A DNA stretch of 64,000 bases, taken from an uncultured Roseburia sp. GTDB lineage: Bacteria; Bacillota_A; Clostridia; Lachnospirales; Lachnospiraceae. The DNA lies in assembly GCA_900557275.1 (NCBI GenBank), contig USRX01000001.1, positions 124,001 through 188,000 on the forward strand. Direction: 5' to 3'. Position 1 is the first letter of the stretch; every line of letters starts with the position of its first letter. Below are positions 37,849-47,132 of the stretch, one piece after another. The notes below the pieces were generated by a model. It made no database searches. It was not told where the DNA came from and worked only from the letters and a program-made list of their open reading frames with translations. The translations under genes were made by a program, and so were the position numbers.

Positions 37849-39072
37849 TTATGAAAACAGCGTTGCGATATTTCCAAGAGAAGTGATTCCGAGGTAAGCG
37901 GAGATTACAACTACAATAATACCAAGGATGAGAAGCCAGGTCGGATGATGATAGGTTTCTCCCATGATGGATTTTTTCTTGGAAGCGATCAGGCATACGC
38001 CAAGTGTAATCGGCAGGATCAGGCCGTTTAATGCTCCGGCAAGAACCAGAAGCGTAGCAGGCTGTCCGATCAGAGCCATGATGATGGTGCTGATAATAAT
38101 AAATCCTACGATGAACCACTTTTCATTTCTTTCAATAAATTTACTGAATGTTTTCAGGAAAGAAATGGAAGTATAAGCGCATCCTACGATAGAGGAAATG
38201 GCTGCGCATAACAGTACCAGTCCGAAGATGCGGTAACCGATCTCGCCTGCGCCGATCTTAAAGGCATCTGCTGCCGGGTTGGACGGATCCAGTGTGTGGG
38301 CAGCGGAAGTAGCTGTAGCGATTACAACGCCAAGGATTGCAAGGAATAAAAGAACCCTGACAACAGTAGCGATGCCAAGTCCCATGACAGAGCTTTTGCG
38401 GATCTCTTTTAAATTTTCTTCTCCTGTGATTCCGGAGTCGATCAGTCTGTGAGCGCCGGCAAAGGTAATATATCCACCTACTGTACCACCAAGAAGTGTC
38501 AGGATTGCAGGGAAGATGTCGGACATGGATGCAGATGGCATAACCGTTTCTTTCAATGCAAGTCCCACTGGTGGACGTACGATCAGGATTACGATAAAGA
38601 TTACAACAATCATCAGTCCGCCAAGGACTTTGGTTAGCGTATCCATCGCTTTTAATGCATTTTTAAAGAGGAAGATAACGACTGCAATCGCGCCTGCGAT
38701 AAAGTATCCCCATTTGGTAGGCAGTCCGAGAAGCGTGTTAAAACCAAGGGCGCCGCCTCCAACGTTGCCAATATTAAAGACAAGACCTCCGGCAACGACT
38801 AACGCAGCGATAAAATAGCCCAGTCCCGGAAGTACTTTGTTTGCCACATCCTGTCCACGCATTCCGGAAATGCACAAAACACGCCATACATTTAACTGTA
38901 CGATGGCAGCCAGAATAACGGAAATCAGGATGACAAATCCGAAGCTTCCGTGAAGGCTGTCTGTAAATTTACCGGTCTGTGTCAGGAAACCGGGTCCAAT
39001 GGCTGAAGTGGCCATAAGAAATGCCGCACCGATGAGAACACCGGCGCCTTTTTTCTGATTGTTATTACTCAT
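37849..39072 (-). CDS. Nramp-like transporter lacking the metal-site motifs (YcsG-like)
   Basis: 407 residues, about 11 hydrophobic segments, Nramp fold by overall pattern. Canonical Nramp metal transporters have DPGN in TM1 and MPH in TM6. Here TM1 reads SAIGPGFLTQTG (from about residue 23) and TM6 reads TFAGAHRLID (about residue 203), so both manganese/iron sites are missing. Bacillus subtilis YcsG, next to ycsF (pxpA), is a comparable divergent Nramp relative. The operon suggests transport of 5-oxoproline or a related solute. Start 39072 follows GGAAAGGA. Confidence 0.85.
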   Translation of the reverse strand: MSNNNQKKGAGVLIGAAFLMATSAIGPGFLTQTGKFTDSLHGSFGFVILISVILAAIVQLNVWRVLCISGMRGQDVANKVLPGLGYFIAALVVAGGLVFNIGNVGGGALGFNTLLGLPTKWGYFIAGAIAVVIFLFKNALKAMDTLTKVLGGLMIVVIFIVILIVRPPVGLALKETVMPSASMSDIFPAILTLLGGTVGGYITFAGAHRLIDSGITGEENLKEIRKSSVMGLGIATVVRVLLFLAILGVVIATATSAAHTLDPSNPAADAFKIGAGEIGYRIFGLVLLCAAISSIVGCAYTSISFLKTFSKFIERNEKWFIVGFIIISTIIMALIGQPATLLVLAGALNGLILPITLGVCLIASKKKSIMGETYHHPTWLLILGIIVVVISAYLGITSLGNIATLFS

Positions 39073-39105
39073 AGATTTTTTCCTTTCCAAATTGTTAATG
39101 TTTTA

Positions 39106-39134
39106 ATTATACCTAATTTGTAGGAATTGAGCAA
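39106..39134 (-). promoter_or_regulatory. Promoter for the Nramp-like gene, with a dyad in the spacer
   Basis: On the minus strand TTGCTC (39134-39129), a 17-base spacer and TATAAT (39111-39106). The spacer contains the dyad CCTA-N5-TAGG, a possible operator. It may be the target of the AraC protein encoded just upstream. Confidence 0.65.
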
Positions 39135-39252
39135 ATATTTTATAAAATATAGGAAAGAAAATATAAATTATAATTAAAAAGGATGTGTTATTTTGTGTAT
39201 ATTATACTTATATAGGAGTAGCTTTTGAAAAAGTGGATATGCAGAAAAATGG

Positions 39253-40104
39253 TCAGTTTTTTTCTCTGCGGAATCGTATAGGAGATTGTCCAAACTGTTT
39301 TTGAAACAAGTGGTAAAAATGGCTAAGATTGGAGAAACCACAGGTTTCACAGATGTCAAGGATATCAAGGTCTGTTTGTGTCAGCAGATAGATGGAATAG
39401 TTCAGACGCTGTGTATTGATATATTGGGTAGGTGTCTGCCCTATCTGCTTTTTCATTGTGCGGCATAGATGATTGGGGGAGCATGGGGCCAGTTGGCACA
39501 TGCGAGGATAACCGGCTTGCAGGTTTTCAATTTTCTGCATGTTCAGCATGACTTCGGAAAGCCAGGAAGGCAGGTCTGTCCACGGGTTTTGGGTGTCATT
39601 GTCCAGTATAAAATAGTCTTCAAGAAAAAGGGCGATCATACACATGGCATGAGCGCGGATATGACGGGAATGCCCGGTCTCAATCAGGCTGCCAATCTCT
39701 TCCATGGCAGATTTTACCTGATGAAAGCCGTCTTCGGATAAAAAGACCCGAGGTGGGAATTCTGCTTCGGTAAGCACCTGAAGTTGCAGTCCTCTGCCAA
39801 GAAATGTACTGACATTCTGAAAGAGCTGTTGTGTAAATCCAAGGTTCAGGATCTTGAAATTTTCAGAATGGTAAAAGTTATAAAAATGGACATCCGACGG
39901 GCGGATGAGAAAGAAATCCCCCGTTGTGATCGTCTGAACGGCAGAGTTTATCATATGCAATGCGGAACCGTCAATAACAATAAAAAATTCATAATGGTTG
40001 TGCGTGTGGTTCGGACAGTCATTATAGATTGTTGACAGGTTATAGGAAATACCGGTTTTTTTATCTAAAAGATTTTCTTCCAGACCGTAAATCGGAATAT
40101 GCAA
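39253..40104 (-). CDS. AraC-family transcriptional regulator
   Basis: 283 residues: an N-terminal cupin-like sensor (HTHNHYEFFIVIDG, with metal or ligand-type histidines) and a C-terminal double helix-turn-helix ending DILDICETCGFSNLSHFYHLFQKQFG, the AraC signature. It lies on the same strand, 180 bases upstream of the Nramp-like gene, and most likely controls that gene and perhaps the pxp operon. The inducer is unknown; 5-oxoproline is a reasonable guess from context. Confidence 0.85.
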   Translation of the reverse strand: MHIPIYGLEENLLDKKTGISYNLSTIYNDCPNHTHNHYEFFIVIDGSALHMINSAVQTITTGDFFLIRPSDVHFYNFYHSENFKILNLGFTQQLFQNVSTFLGRGLQLQVLTEAEFPPRVFLSEDGFHQVKSAMEEIGSLIETGHSRHIRAHAMCMIALFLEDYFILDNDTQNPWTDLPSWLSEVMLNMQKIENLQAGYPRMCQLAPCSPNHLCRTMKKQIGQTPTQYINTQRLNYSIYLLTQTDLDILDICETCGFSNLSHFYHLFQKQFGQSPIRFRREKN

Positions 40105-40535
40105 GGCAGTTGTTCCTCCTTAAAAAATGTATTCTTAGAAAACGCAAAAACACATGGTGTATGCTTATGTTTTTTTATCTCAACTTTTTTATATGCAGAG
40201 CATTGATGATATCAATATACTACAAAAAATAAGTGACTGTAAACAAGAAAGACGGATAAAAGTATGCTATTTTATCATTAGATTCTTTACAGAGAAACAG
40301 GTAGAAAATGGCAAGATAATGTTGAACTTTCGAACTTTTATATTTGAAAATCATGGAAGTGCTCTGATATGAAACTGAAGTGTTATCTGATTTTTATAAT
40401 CAGGAGTGCGGAAACAGTTTATAAGAGTTGTGGAATAAAAAATACAAGAAAAGTATCAGACAAGAGAAAATGACAATAAGATGGTAAAGAATACGACTAT
40501 AGTAACAGAAAAAGAAGTTTGTGGAGGAGAGCAGT
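40105..40535. other. Divergent intergenic region between araC and MFS genes
   Basis: 430 bases, AT-rich. It must hold the promoters of the two divergent genes, but I see no -35/-10 pair good enough to call. No gene or structured RNA recognised. Confidence 0.4.
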
Positions 40536-41729
40536 ATGAAAAAGAAAAGCATTTTTACACCGGCAGTAGTGGCACTGGTTATGTTAAGTTTTTTCCTGGG
40601 GACCAGTGAATTTATTGTTGTGGGAATTCTGCCAGAAATTTCGGAGGGGTTTGATATCTCATTGACGAAAGCGGGAAATATTGTATCTGTGTTTGCTTTT
40701 ACCTATGCTTTGGGAACACCGTTTCTGGCAGCGTGGGCAGGAAAGTTTAACCGGTTTCGTTTTATGCTGGGAAGCATCGGGATTTTTGCACTGGCAAACC
40801 TGCTGTGTGCCGTTGCACCGGGCTACGTGGTATTTTTAGTGGCAAGAATTATAACAGCTGTTTTGTCCGGAACAATCATTTCAATATCTATGACTTTTGC
40901 AGAAGATATTGTAGCACCGCAGGATATGCCAAAAGCCATTGCATGGATCTTTTCCGGATTCAGCATAGCATCAGTGTTTGGTGTGCCCATATCTACTATG
41001 ATCACGCAGCATTTTGGCTGGCGAGCAGCATTTTGTTTTATATTTGCAGCTACGGTCGTCCTGATTTTGTTTTTGAAGAAAGTCTTGCCAAGAGAGAGTA
41101 CGATCCATGCAGAAAAACTGTTTGCCCAGTTTATGATCTTAAAAAATAAAAAAATTCTGCTTGGCATTGGTGTTGTATTTTTAAATGCAGCAGCAATCTA
41201 TACGTTTTATACGTATTTGACACCGATCTTTGAGACGGAGCTTGGTATTCCGGAAAGATTTATCAGTATGGCGCTTCTTGTGTTTGGTGTGGCTGCCCTG
41301 ATCAGTAATCTGTCCTCCGGTGTCGTCGCAGAACGGCATGGGCTGAAATGGGAGCCACTGATCGCCATATTGCTTATTATCGGAATGGTATCCATGGTTT
41401 TCACAAACGGTTTTCTTGTGGCAGGAGGCATCAACATCTTTTTAGTCGGTGTGCTGATGTATCTGGTCAACGTGCCGGTACAGACGCATTTTCTGACGAC
41501 AGCGAGAGAAGAATATCCATCCTGCATGAACCTTGCATCTTCTTTCCAGTCTGTATTTTTTAACTTTGGAATCGCATTTGGCTCCGCCTGCGGGGGCATT
41601 ATGGTCAATCATGTGGGTATGAAGTATACAAGTATTGGCGGAGCGGTGCTGGAGGCTGGAACACTGGTTTGTTGTCTTGCACTGCTGCCAATGCTGATAA
41701 AAAAGAATGAGACGCCTCAGCTGTCATGA
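40536..41729 (+). CDS. MFS drug/sugar-efflux-type transporter (DHA1-like)
   Basis: 397 residues with 12 predicted membrane helices. The N-terminal block GTSEFIVVGILPEIS and LARIITAVLSGT resemble the AraJ/YdhP/PbuE-type DHA1 exporters that expel drugs, sugars or purines. ATG 40536 follows GGAGGAG; the apparent upstream GTG start lies inside that ribosome site. Its 3' end overlaps the convergent PucR-type gene by 13 bases. The substrate cannot be told from sequence. Confidence 0.85.
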   Translation: MKKKSIFTPAVVALVMLSFFLGTSEFIVVGILPEISEGFDISLTKAGNIVSVFAFTYALGTPFLAAWAGKFNRFRFMLGSIGIFALANLLCAVAPGYVVFLVARIITAVLSGTIISISMTFAEDIVAPQDMPKAIAWIFSGFSIASVFGVPISTMITQHFGWRAAFCFIFAATVVLILFLKKVLPRESTIHAEKLFAQFMILKNKKILLGIGVVFLNAAAIYTFYTYLTPIFETELGIPERFISMALLVFGVAALISNLSSGVVAERHGLKWEPLIAILLIIGMVSMVFTNGFLVAGGINIFLVGVLMYLVNVPVQTHFLTTAREEYPSCMNLASSFQSVFFNFGIAFGSACGGIMVNHVGMKYTSIGGAVLEAGTLVCCLALLPMLIKKNETPQLS

Positions 41730-43315
41730 TAATTTTCCAGAGACTCAAGTGCAAACGTCGGTCGTTGTTTTTTTCGGTACAGTTCATAAGACAGGATGAT
41801 GTGCTGTCGTTCTTCATAACTTTCATAATTAATGGTCACGAGGGAGTTGATTTTTTTCAAACGATAGACTAACGTATTGCGGTGCATCTGCATATGTTCC
41901 GATGCAGTGGCAATGTTCCGTTCGCAGATCAGGTAAACATATAGGATTTCTGCCAGATGCGTCTGGTTCGCTTCATCAAAGTCCAAAAGCAGTTTCAACT
42001 GTGGATGACAGAAGGTAGAAGCAGATTCTTTCTGCATAAATACCGTTGCCATATGATCCAGATAATAGTCTTCATATAAGAAGAGAGAAGGTTCATTTTT
42101 CTGGCAGATGCCAAGCTCAATGGAACGCAATGCCTGATGATAGTACTCTGGAAGCTGGAAAATATTCCGGAAGCAGTTTCCCATTCCGGCATAGAGACTG
42201 TATTTTTCGCAGATATTCTGAATCTTCTGGTAATCCGTATCAGTAAAATAAGAATTGTCCAGAAGCCGGAACAATACGAGGATGCTACCGTTATACATGA
42301 GCGTCAGCGTATTCGAAAAATCCGTTTCAAAGACAGAACGTATATGCATCGTGTTTAACGTATGAGAGCTGCGGGCAGCTTCAATAATCATACAATACAG
42401 CGTGCCGTTAAATTCGGTATGTACATAATTCATTCTTGCAAACAGAGGTTTTCCTACTGCGATTTTTTCATCCAGAAGATCCCGGAGAAAATATTCGTAG
42501 TGGAAACCTCTGTTGTTTCTTATAAACTCATCTTTTTTCATTTGCTGATCAATGGCTTTTTTCAGCAGATACAGCATTTGCGCATCGATTTTATTAAAAT
42601 TTCTGTGGATTCCGTTGATGACAATATGTCCCATATTTTTGTGGGTGTCAATGGTGCAGAGCAGCTGTTCATATCCATGAACCGGGTGAACCAGTTTAAT
42701 GGGATGTTCACTCTGCATCATTTTTTTGTAGGAATGGGTCTGATTCATGATATCGAACTCATTCTGTGTAAATCCGCCGCTTTCAATAATAGATTTTCCC
42801 TGCAATGGGTCATCTGCAGCGTCAAAGGAAGCGGCGATGACCTGAAAGTTGCTGTCAAAGACAAACATAGGGCATTGGAAATTGGGATAGCATTTATCTA
42901 AAAGCGCCTGAATGCCGCCTTCAAAAAAGAGAATTTCCAGAAGGGATTCAGAAAACAGTCCCATGGCATATTTTTCATTATAAAAATCCTGCAAACGTCT
43001 GTTGATCTCTGCAAGGTCTTTTTCAGCAACTTCCAGTTCCAGAATACAGTTTATAGTCTGCTGCGTCTCCACTGGCAGGGAACTAAGATGTTCTGTTGTA
43101 TATAAAATACTGATATCCGGAATGTGGGAAAGCTGCTGGAAAGTGGTGGGGTCTGAGACCACATATAAGGTATGTTTCGAATCCTCTGTTTCAATCTCCT
43201 GTGGACAGACTTCCGATGGAAATTTGAATTTATCGAGGCAGAATGGATGTTGTCCATAGAGTCTGCTGTTGTATTCCGGGAACAGATTTTTGATATCGCT
43301 GATTTGTATAAACAT
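41717..43315 (-). CDS. PucR/CdaR-family transcriptional regulator
   Basis: About 532 residues. The C-terminus has the PucR-type helix-turn-helix (ERNIATASEHMQMHRNTLVYRLKKI). The N-terminal two thirds look like a PucR/GAF-type sensor region without membrane segments. Relatives act as ligand-responsive activators of catabolic operons (purines, sugar acids, aromatics). It is divergent from the ene-reductase gene by about 207 bases, which makes it the likely regulator of the island to the right. The start at 43315 is preferred because AAAGGA overlaps the earlier ATG. Confidence 0.85.
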   Translation of the reverse strand: MFIQISDIKNLFPEYNSRLYGQHPFCLDKFKFPSEVCPQEIETEDSKHTLYVVSDPTTFQQLSHIPDISILYTTEHLSSLPVETQQTINCILELEVAEKDLAEINRRLQDFYNEKYAMGLFSESLLEILFFEGGIQALLDKCYPNFQCPMFVFDSNFQVIAASFDAADDPLQGKSIIESGGFTQNEFDIMNQTHSYKKMMQSEHPIKLVHPVHGYEQLLCTIDTHKNMGHIVINGIHRNFNKIDAQMLYLLKKAIDQQMKKDEFIRNNRGFHYEYFLRDLLDEKIAVGKPLFARMNYVHTEFNGTLYCMIIEAARSSHTLNTMHIRSVFETDFSNTLTLMYNGSILVLFRLLDNSYFTDTDYQKIQNICEKYSLYAGMGNCFRNIFQLPEYYHQALRSIELGICQKNEPSLFLYEDYYLDHMATVFMQKESASTFCHPQLKLLLDFDEANQTHLAEILYVYLICERNIATASEHMQMHRNTLVYRLKKINSLVTINYESYEERQHIILSYELYRKKQRPTFALESLENYHDS

Positions 43316-43409
43316 ATAAAATATCATCCTTTCGTCTGGATTTTATTGTGAAATACTATTGCCGCAACTTTATCTTAACATACCAAGGATTGTGAATTTT
43401 GTCTATATC

Positions 43410-43427
43410 TGTACAAAAACAGGAGAA
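43410..43427 (+). promoter_or_regulatory. TGTACA-type candidate operator upstream of the ene-reductase
   Basis: TGTACAAAAACAGGAGAA, about 113 bases before the start. Related sequences lie at 45591, 53008 and 55412 upstream of other genes of the island. A TATTAT box follows closely. Confidence 0.45.
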
Positions 43428-43522
43428 GTATTATATGGAAATAACGGAAAAAGAGAAAGGGCATAATGATACTATTTAGCAAAGAGAAATAATTCGTTGC
43501 ATTAATAGGGAGGAAAATTTAT

Positions 43523-45451
43523 ATGGTAAACAAATTTTATCCAAAACTGTTTGAGAAGGGCAGAATTGGAAATTTGACAGTCAAAAACAGGATTATCCGA
43601 AATTCCATGGGAACGTATCTGGCCAATCCGGATTGTTCTGTTACCATCAACAATGTGAAAGCGGCAGCACAGGCGGCAGAGGGTGGTGCAGGTTTGGTCT
43701 TTATGGATAATGTGGTCATTAAAGACATGTATCATATGGGACTGAGTGCAGCAGATGACACGTATATTCCGGGACTTGCTATGATGGCAGAGGCGATCCG
43801 GGATCATGGAGCACTTGCCGGCATGCAGTTGGCGCATCCGGGACGGGACACCGGTTTTGTAGGAGGAACGGAGATTGTATCTGCATCCAGAATTACCTTT
43901 GAACCGTGGTATGAAGCAGGTGCACAGCTTCCGAAAGAACTTACCATTGAAGAAATTCATACAATGGTACAAAAATACGGAGAAGCAGCGCTGAGAGTCA
44001 GAAAAGCCGGGTTTGACATTGTGGAGATCATGGCTGCAGCAGGATGTCTGCCAACGAATTTTCTGTCGCCACATGATAACCATCGTACCGATATGTATGG
44101 TGGAAACCTGCATAACCGGATGCGTTTCCTTATCGAGATCGTGCGCAGCATCAGAAAAACAGCAGGGCCGGATTTCCCGATCAGCGTAAAGCTCAGTATG
44201 GATGATCTGGAGCCGGAGAGCATTCGAATCGATGAAACAGTAGAAGTAGCAAAAGCGCTGGAAAAAGAGGGCGTTGTATTGCTGAATCTGGTAATCGGAA
44301 CTCATGCAACTGCAGTCAATTCTTCCGGTTTCTGGAGCTGGGGTTCTGCAGCGGAACTGGCAGCACAGGTAAAGGCAGCGGTCAATATCCCTGTTATGTA
44401 TACCGGTTCAATCCAGTCTCCGGAAAAAGCAGAAGAAATCCTGGAAAATGAGCAGGCTGATTTTATCGGTACTGCAAGACAGGTTCTGGCAGATCCATTC
44501 TGGCCAAAGAAAGCAAAAGAAGGAAACTGCGAAGATATCGTGCCATGTATTCGCTGCATGATCGGATGCACCGACCGGGGCATTATGGGAAATCATCCGA
44601 TCCACTGTGCAGTCAATCCAACGTTATATAAATTTTATGAGGAAGAATATCCGAAAGCAGAGACCTCAAAAAAAGTAGCTGTTATCGGCGGTGGTCCGGG
44701 AGGATTGCAGGCTGCCATTACAGCGGCAAGAAGAGGTCATCAGGTTACCTTGTATGAAAAACGCGCTATTGGCGGAACGATGATCGAAGCATCTGTACCG
44801 GAATACAAAATGGATATCCGCAGACTGACGGAATATTATGAGAAACAGCTGAAAAAATATGAGATACAGATCATTTATGAAGAAGTAACGCCGGAGGATA
44901 TCCAGAAAGGCAGATACGATGCGGCGGTTGTAGCCATTGGCGGAAAGACAAGACTGCTGCATGTTCCGGGAACAGATCAGAAAAACGTTGCTTATGCTAT
45001 GGAATATCTGGGTGACAACGTGAAATTCGATGGAGAAACAGCGGTTGTAATTGGCGGAGGTATTACCGGTGCAGAAACAGCACTTGAGCTTGCAGCCGAA
45101 GGAAAGAGCGTGACGATCGTAGAAGTGATGGACGAATTTCTGGCAACACATGCTACCGTTGTGCCGGGATACAGGATGTCTCTGGAGAAAGCAAAAGTAT
45201 CTGTCATTACTGGACACCGGCTGGAACGTGTGGATGGGAATACGGCGATTATCGTAGACCGTTTTGGAAATGAGAAAGAACTGAAAGCAGATTGTGTTGT
45301 TATTTCTGCCGGATTCGTGCCACAGAAAGGTTTTGCAGAAGAGTTAGAAGAACTCTCTGATATGGAAGTCTATATAGTCGGGGATTGTAAAAAAGTCCGT
45401 CAGATTCAGGATGCAGTGCATGAAGGATATGTAGCAGGACGGAGTATCTGA
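43523..45451 (+). CDS. Old-yellow-enzyme-type ene-reductase, FMN/4Fe-4S/FAD (2,4-dienoyl-CoA reductase-like)
   Basis: 642 residues: an N-terminal FMN TIM barrel, a 4Fe-4S site (Cys342, 345, 349, 362) and C-terminal FAD and NAD(P) Rossmann domains (VIGGGPGGLQAA, VVIGGGITGAETALE). This is the layout of FadH, BaiCD/BaiH and clostridial flavone or steroid ene-reductases, which reduce activated C=C bonds with NAD(P)H. The segment where E. coli FadH has its catalytic tyrosine (SEGYL) reads AAGCL here, so Cys175 replaces it, by visual alignment. A histidine follows in IGTHA. First gene of the island, divergent from the PucR-type regulator. Substrate unknown; a plant phenolic or enone is plausible. 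Confidence 0.88.
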   Translation: MVNKFYPKLFEKGRIGNLTVKNRIIRNSMGTYLANPDCSVTINNVKAAAQAAEGGAGLVFMDNVVIKDMYHMGLSAADDTYIPGLAMMAEAIRDHGALAGMQLAHPGRDTGFVGGTEIVSASRITFEPWYEAGAQLPKELTIEEIHTMVQKYGEAALRVRKAGFDIVEIMAAAGCLPTNFLSPHDNHRTDMYGGNLHNRMRFLIEIVRSIRKTAGPDFPISVKLSMDDLEPESIRIDETVEVAKALEKEGVVLLNLVIGTHATAVNSSGFWSWGSAAELAAQVKAAVNIPVMYTGSIQSPEKAEEILENEQADFIGTARQVLADPFWPKKAKEGNCEDIVPCIRCMIGCTDRGIMGNHPIHCAVNPTLYKFYEEEYPKAETSKKVAVIGGGPGGLQAAITAARRGHQVTLYEKRAIGGTMIEASVPEYKMDIRRLTEYYEKQLKKYEIQIIYEEVTPEDIQKGRYDAAVVAIGGKTRLLHVPGTDQKNVAYAMEYLGDNVKFDGETAVVIGGGITGAETALELAAEGKSVTIVEVMDEFLATHATVVPGYRMSLEKAKVSVITGHRLERVDGNTAIIVDRFGNEKELKADCVVISAGFVPQKGFAEELEELSDMEVYIVGDCKKVRQIQDAVHEGYVAGRSI

Positions 45452-45590
45452 TTATAAGATTTTACACAATAATCAGATATGGAAAGATATTGAGAAAGGA
45501 TACGATTCAATAAAATACATTTTAATTATAAAAACAAAATGTGCATTTAATGGAAGAATAGTATAGCAAGAATACAGATATCGTTATTTA

Positions 45591-45608
45591 TGTACAAAAC
45601 AGAGGATA
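45591..45608 (+). promoter_or_regulatory. TGTACA-type candidate operator upstream of the MFS gene
   Basis: TGTACAAAACAGAGGATA, about 97 bases before the MFS start, preceded by TATTTA. It matches the motif at 43410 in TGTACAAAA and the A/G-rich tail. Confidence 0.45.
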
Positions 45609-45687
45609 ATTTCCTACATTAATGACAAACTATCCAGATGATGTTATTGATAAAATTTGAACATAATTAAGAAAGGGAGAGGTTATT

Positions 45688-46962
45688 ATGAAAGAACAAC
45701 AGAAAAAGAACAGTTGGCACGGACCAAAACAGATTGGAATGATTATCTTTACCGGTATTCTGATGCTGTTTTCTTCTTGTGTCGTTGGTGGTCAGACTAA
45801 CACGGTATTGCCGGCCATCGCAGAGTTAAGGGGCTGGGATGTGAATTTCCTGAATGTTATTTCAGGTACGGCAGCAATGCTTGACGGTATCGGCATTATC
45901 ATTTTTGCACAGTTATCCAGAAAAAATTCAAAAGTACTGGCAGGTGTCGCACTTCTGATCTCAGCAGTTACCCTGATTGCATTTGGAAGAACAGAAAATA
46001 TAGGGGTTTTCTGTGTGCTGATGTTTGTACTGGCTATCTGCTCCGGCGCTTATTCATCTACCTGTGCCATGACACTGACAGCAAACTGGTGGCCTACGAA
46101 GAAAGGTGTCGTACTTGGCTTCTCAACAATGGGTGTTGTACTGATGCAGGTTGTATATGTACCGGTTATGCCGATTGCATACGCAAAACTGGGTATCCCA
46201 AATACACAGGTTGTGCTGGCAGTTTTATTTGTTATTATCGCTCTGATCAGTTTCTTTGTTGTAAAGGATACACCGGAAGAAGCAGGAACTACACCGGATG
46301 GTCTGGATGGACTGGAACTGGAGCAGAGTATGGCAGTTGTTGAGGAATTACATAACTATAAGAGTCCATTTACTCTTGGAAAACTGGCAAAAAGCCTGAA
46401 TAACTGGACAATGGCGTTATCTGTAGGACTTCCGCTTCTGGTAGCAATGACATTTATTGCAACTACGATTCCGGCACTGTTATCTTATGGATACAGTATG
46501 ACATTCGCATCCGGCGTATTTGCAGTTTGTGGTCTGGTTGCTTTAGTGGGTAGTGCATTATTCGGTGTTATTGATCAGAAATTTGGTACGAAAAAGGCAA
46601 CAACGATTTATATTATCTGCATGTTTGTAGCAATCTTCGCAGCATTATTAATGCAGAAGGGACCGGTATTCGTATGGGTTGCGGCAGTTATCCTTATGTG
46701 TGCAAATGGTTCTGCTCGAAATCTGCTTCCGTCTTTCTGTGGTACTGTATATGGACGTTGGGATTATCCGGCAGCATATGCACTGATCGGAACAGTAGGT
46801 ATACTTGGTTCTGCCGTAGGTATCATGATCACTGGATTTTTCAAAAGCTATACCACAATGTATATCTTTGATATTGTAGTCCTTGTAGTAGCCCTGATTT
46901 GCTGCTGCGTTACAAAAGATAAGTTTATCGGTAAGAAAGATTTTGATCCTGCTGCTAAATAA
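45688..46962 (+). CDS. MFS transporter of the catabolic island
   Basis: 424 residues, 12 membrane helices, MFS fold with a long cytoplasmic loop (about residues 190-235) between the two halves. Similar to oxalate/formate-antiporter-like and uncharacterised clostridial permeases. It follows the ene-reductase by 236 bases with its own upstream motif and is followed by a terminator, so it may be a separate unit. Likely imports the substrate or exports the product of the ene-reductase; direction is inferred. Confidence 0.85.
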   Translation: MKEQQKKNSWHGPKQIGMIIFTGILMLFSSCVVGGQTNTVLPAIAELRGWDVNFLNVISGTAAMLDGIGIIIFAQLSRKNSKVLAGVALLISAVTLIAFGRTENIGVFCVLMFVLAICSGAYSSTCAMTLTANWWPTKKGVVLGFSTMGVVLMQVVYVPVMPIAYAKLGIPNTQVVLAVLFVIIALISFFVVKDTPEEAGTTPDGLDGLELEQSMAVVEELHNYKSPFTLGKLAKSLNNWTMALSVGLPLLVAMTFIATTIPALLSYGYSMTFASGVFAVCGLVALVGSALFGVIDQKFGTKKATTIYIICMFVAIFAALLMQKGPVFVWVAAVILMCANGSARNLLPSFCGTVYGRWDYPAAYALIGTVGILGSAVGIMITGFFKSYTTMYIFDIVVLVVALICCCVTKDKFIGKKDFDPAAK

Positions 46963-47068
46963 ATTAGCAGGAATAAAATATCAGGATATTATTAAAATAC
47001 AGTAATCGGATAATTATCTGGAAGTATTTGCCTATATTTCTAATCCTTAAAAACCAAAACTAGGAAAG

Positions 47069-47098
47069 GACGTTGGATGACAGAGCCAGCGTCTTTTT
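47069..47098 (+). terminator. Terminator after the MFS gene
   Basis: GACGTTGG (47069-47076) pairs with CCAGCGTC (47086-47093), with one G-T pair, then TTTTT. Confidence 0.75.
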
Positions 47099-47132
47099 CT
47101 GATTTTATTTCTGATAAAAAAGGAGGAAAAAC

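Noticed and set aside
41717..41729. Frameshift or misassembly where the MFS and PucR-type genes overlap
   Set aside because: A short tail-to-tail overlap is normal and both products end at family-typical positions.
43410..43415. TGTACA as a -35 promoter element
   Set aside because: The distance to the nearest -10-like boxes varies (8 to over 50 bases) among the four sites, so it does not fit a fixed sigma-factor spacing.
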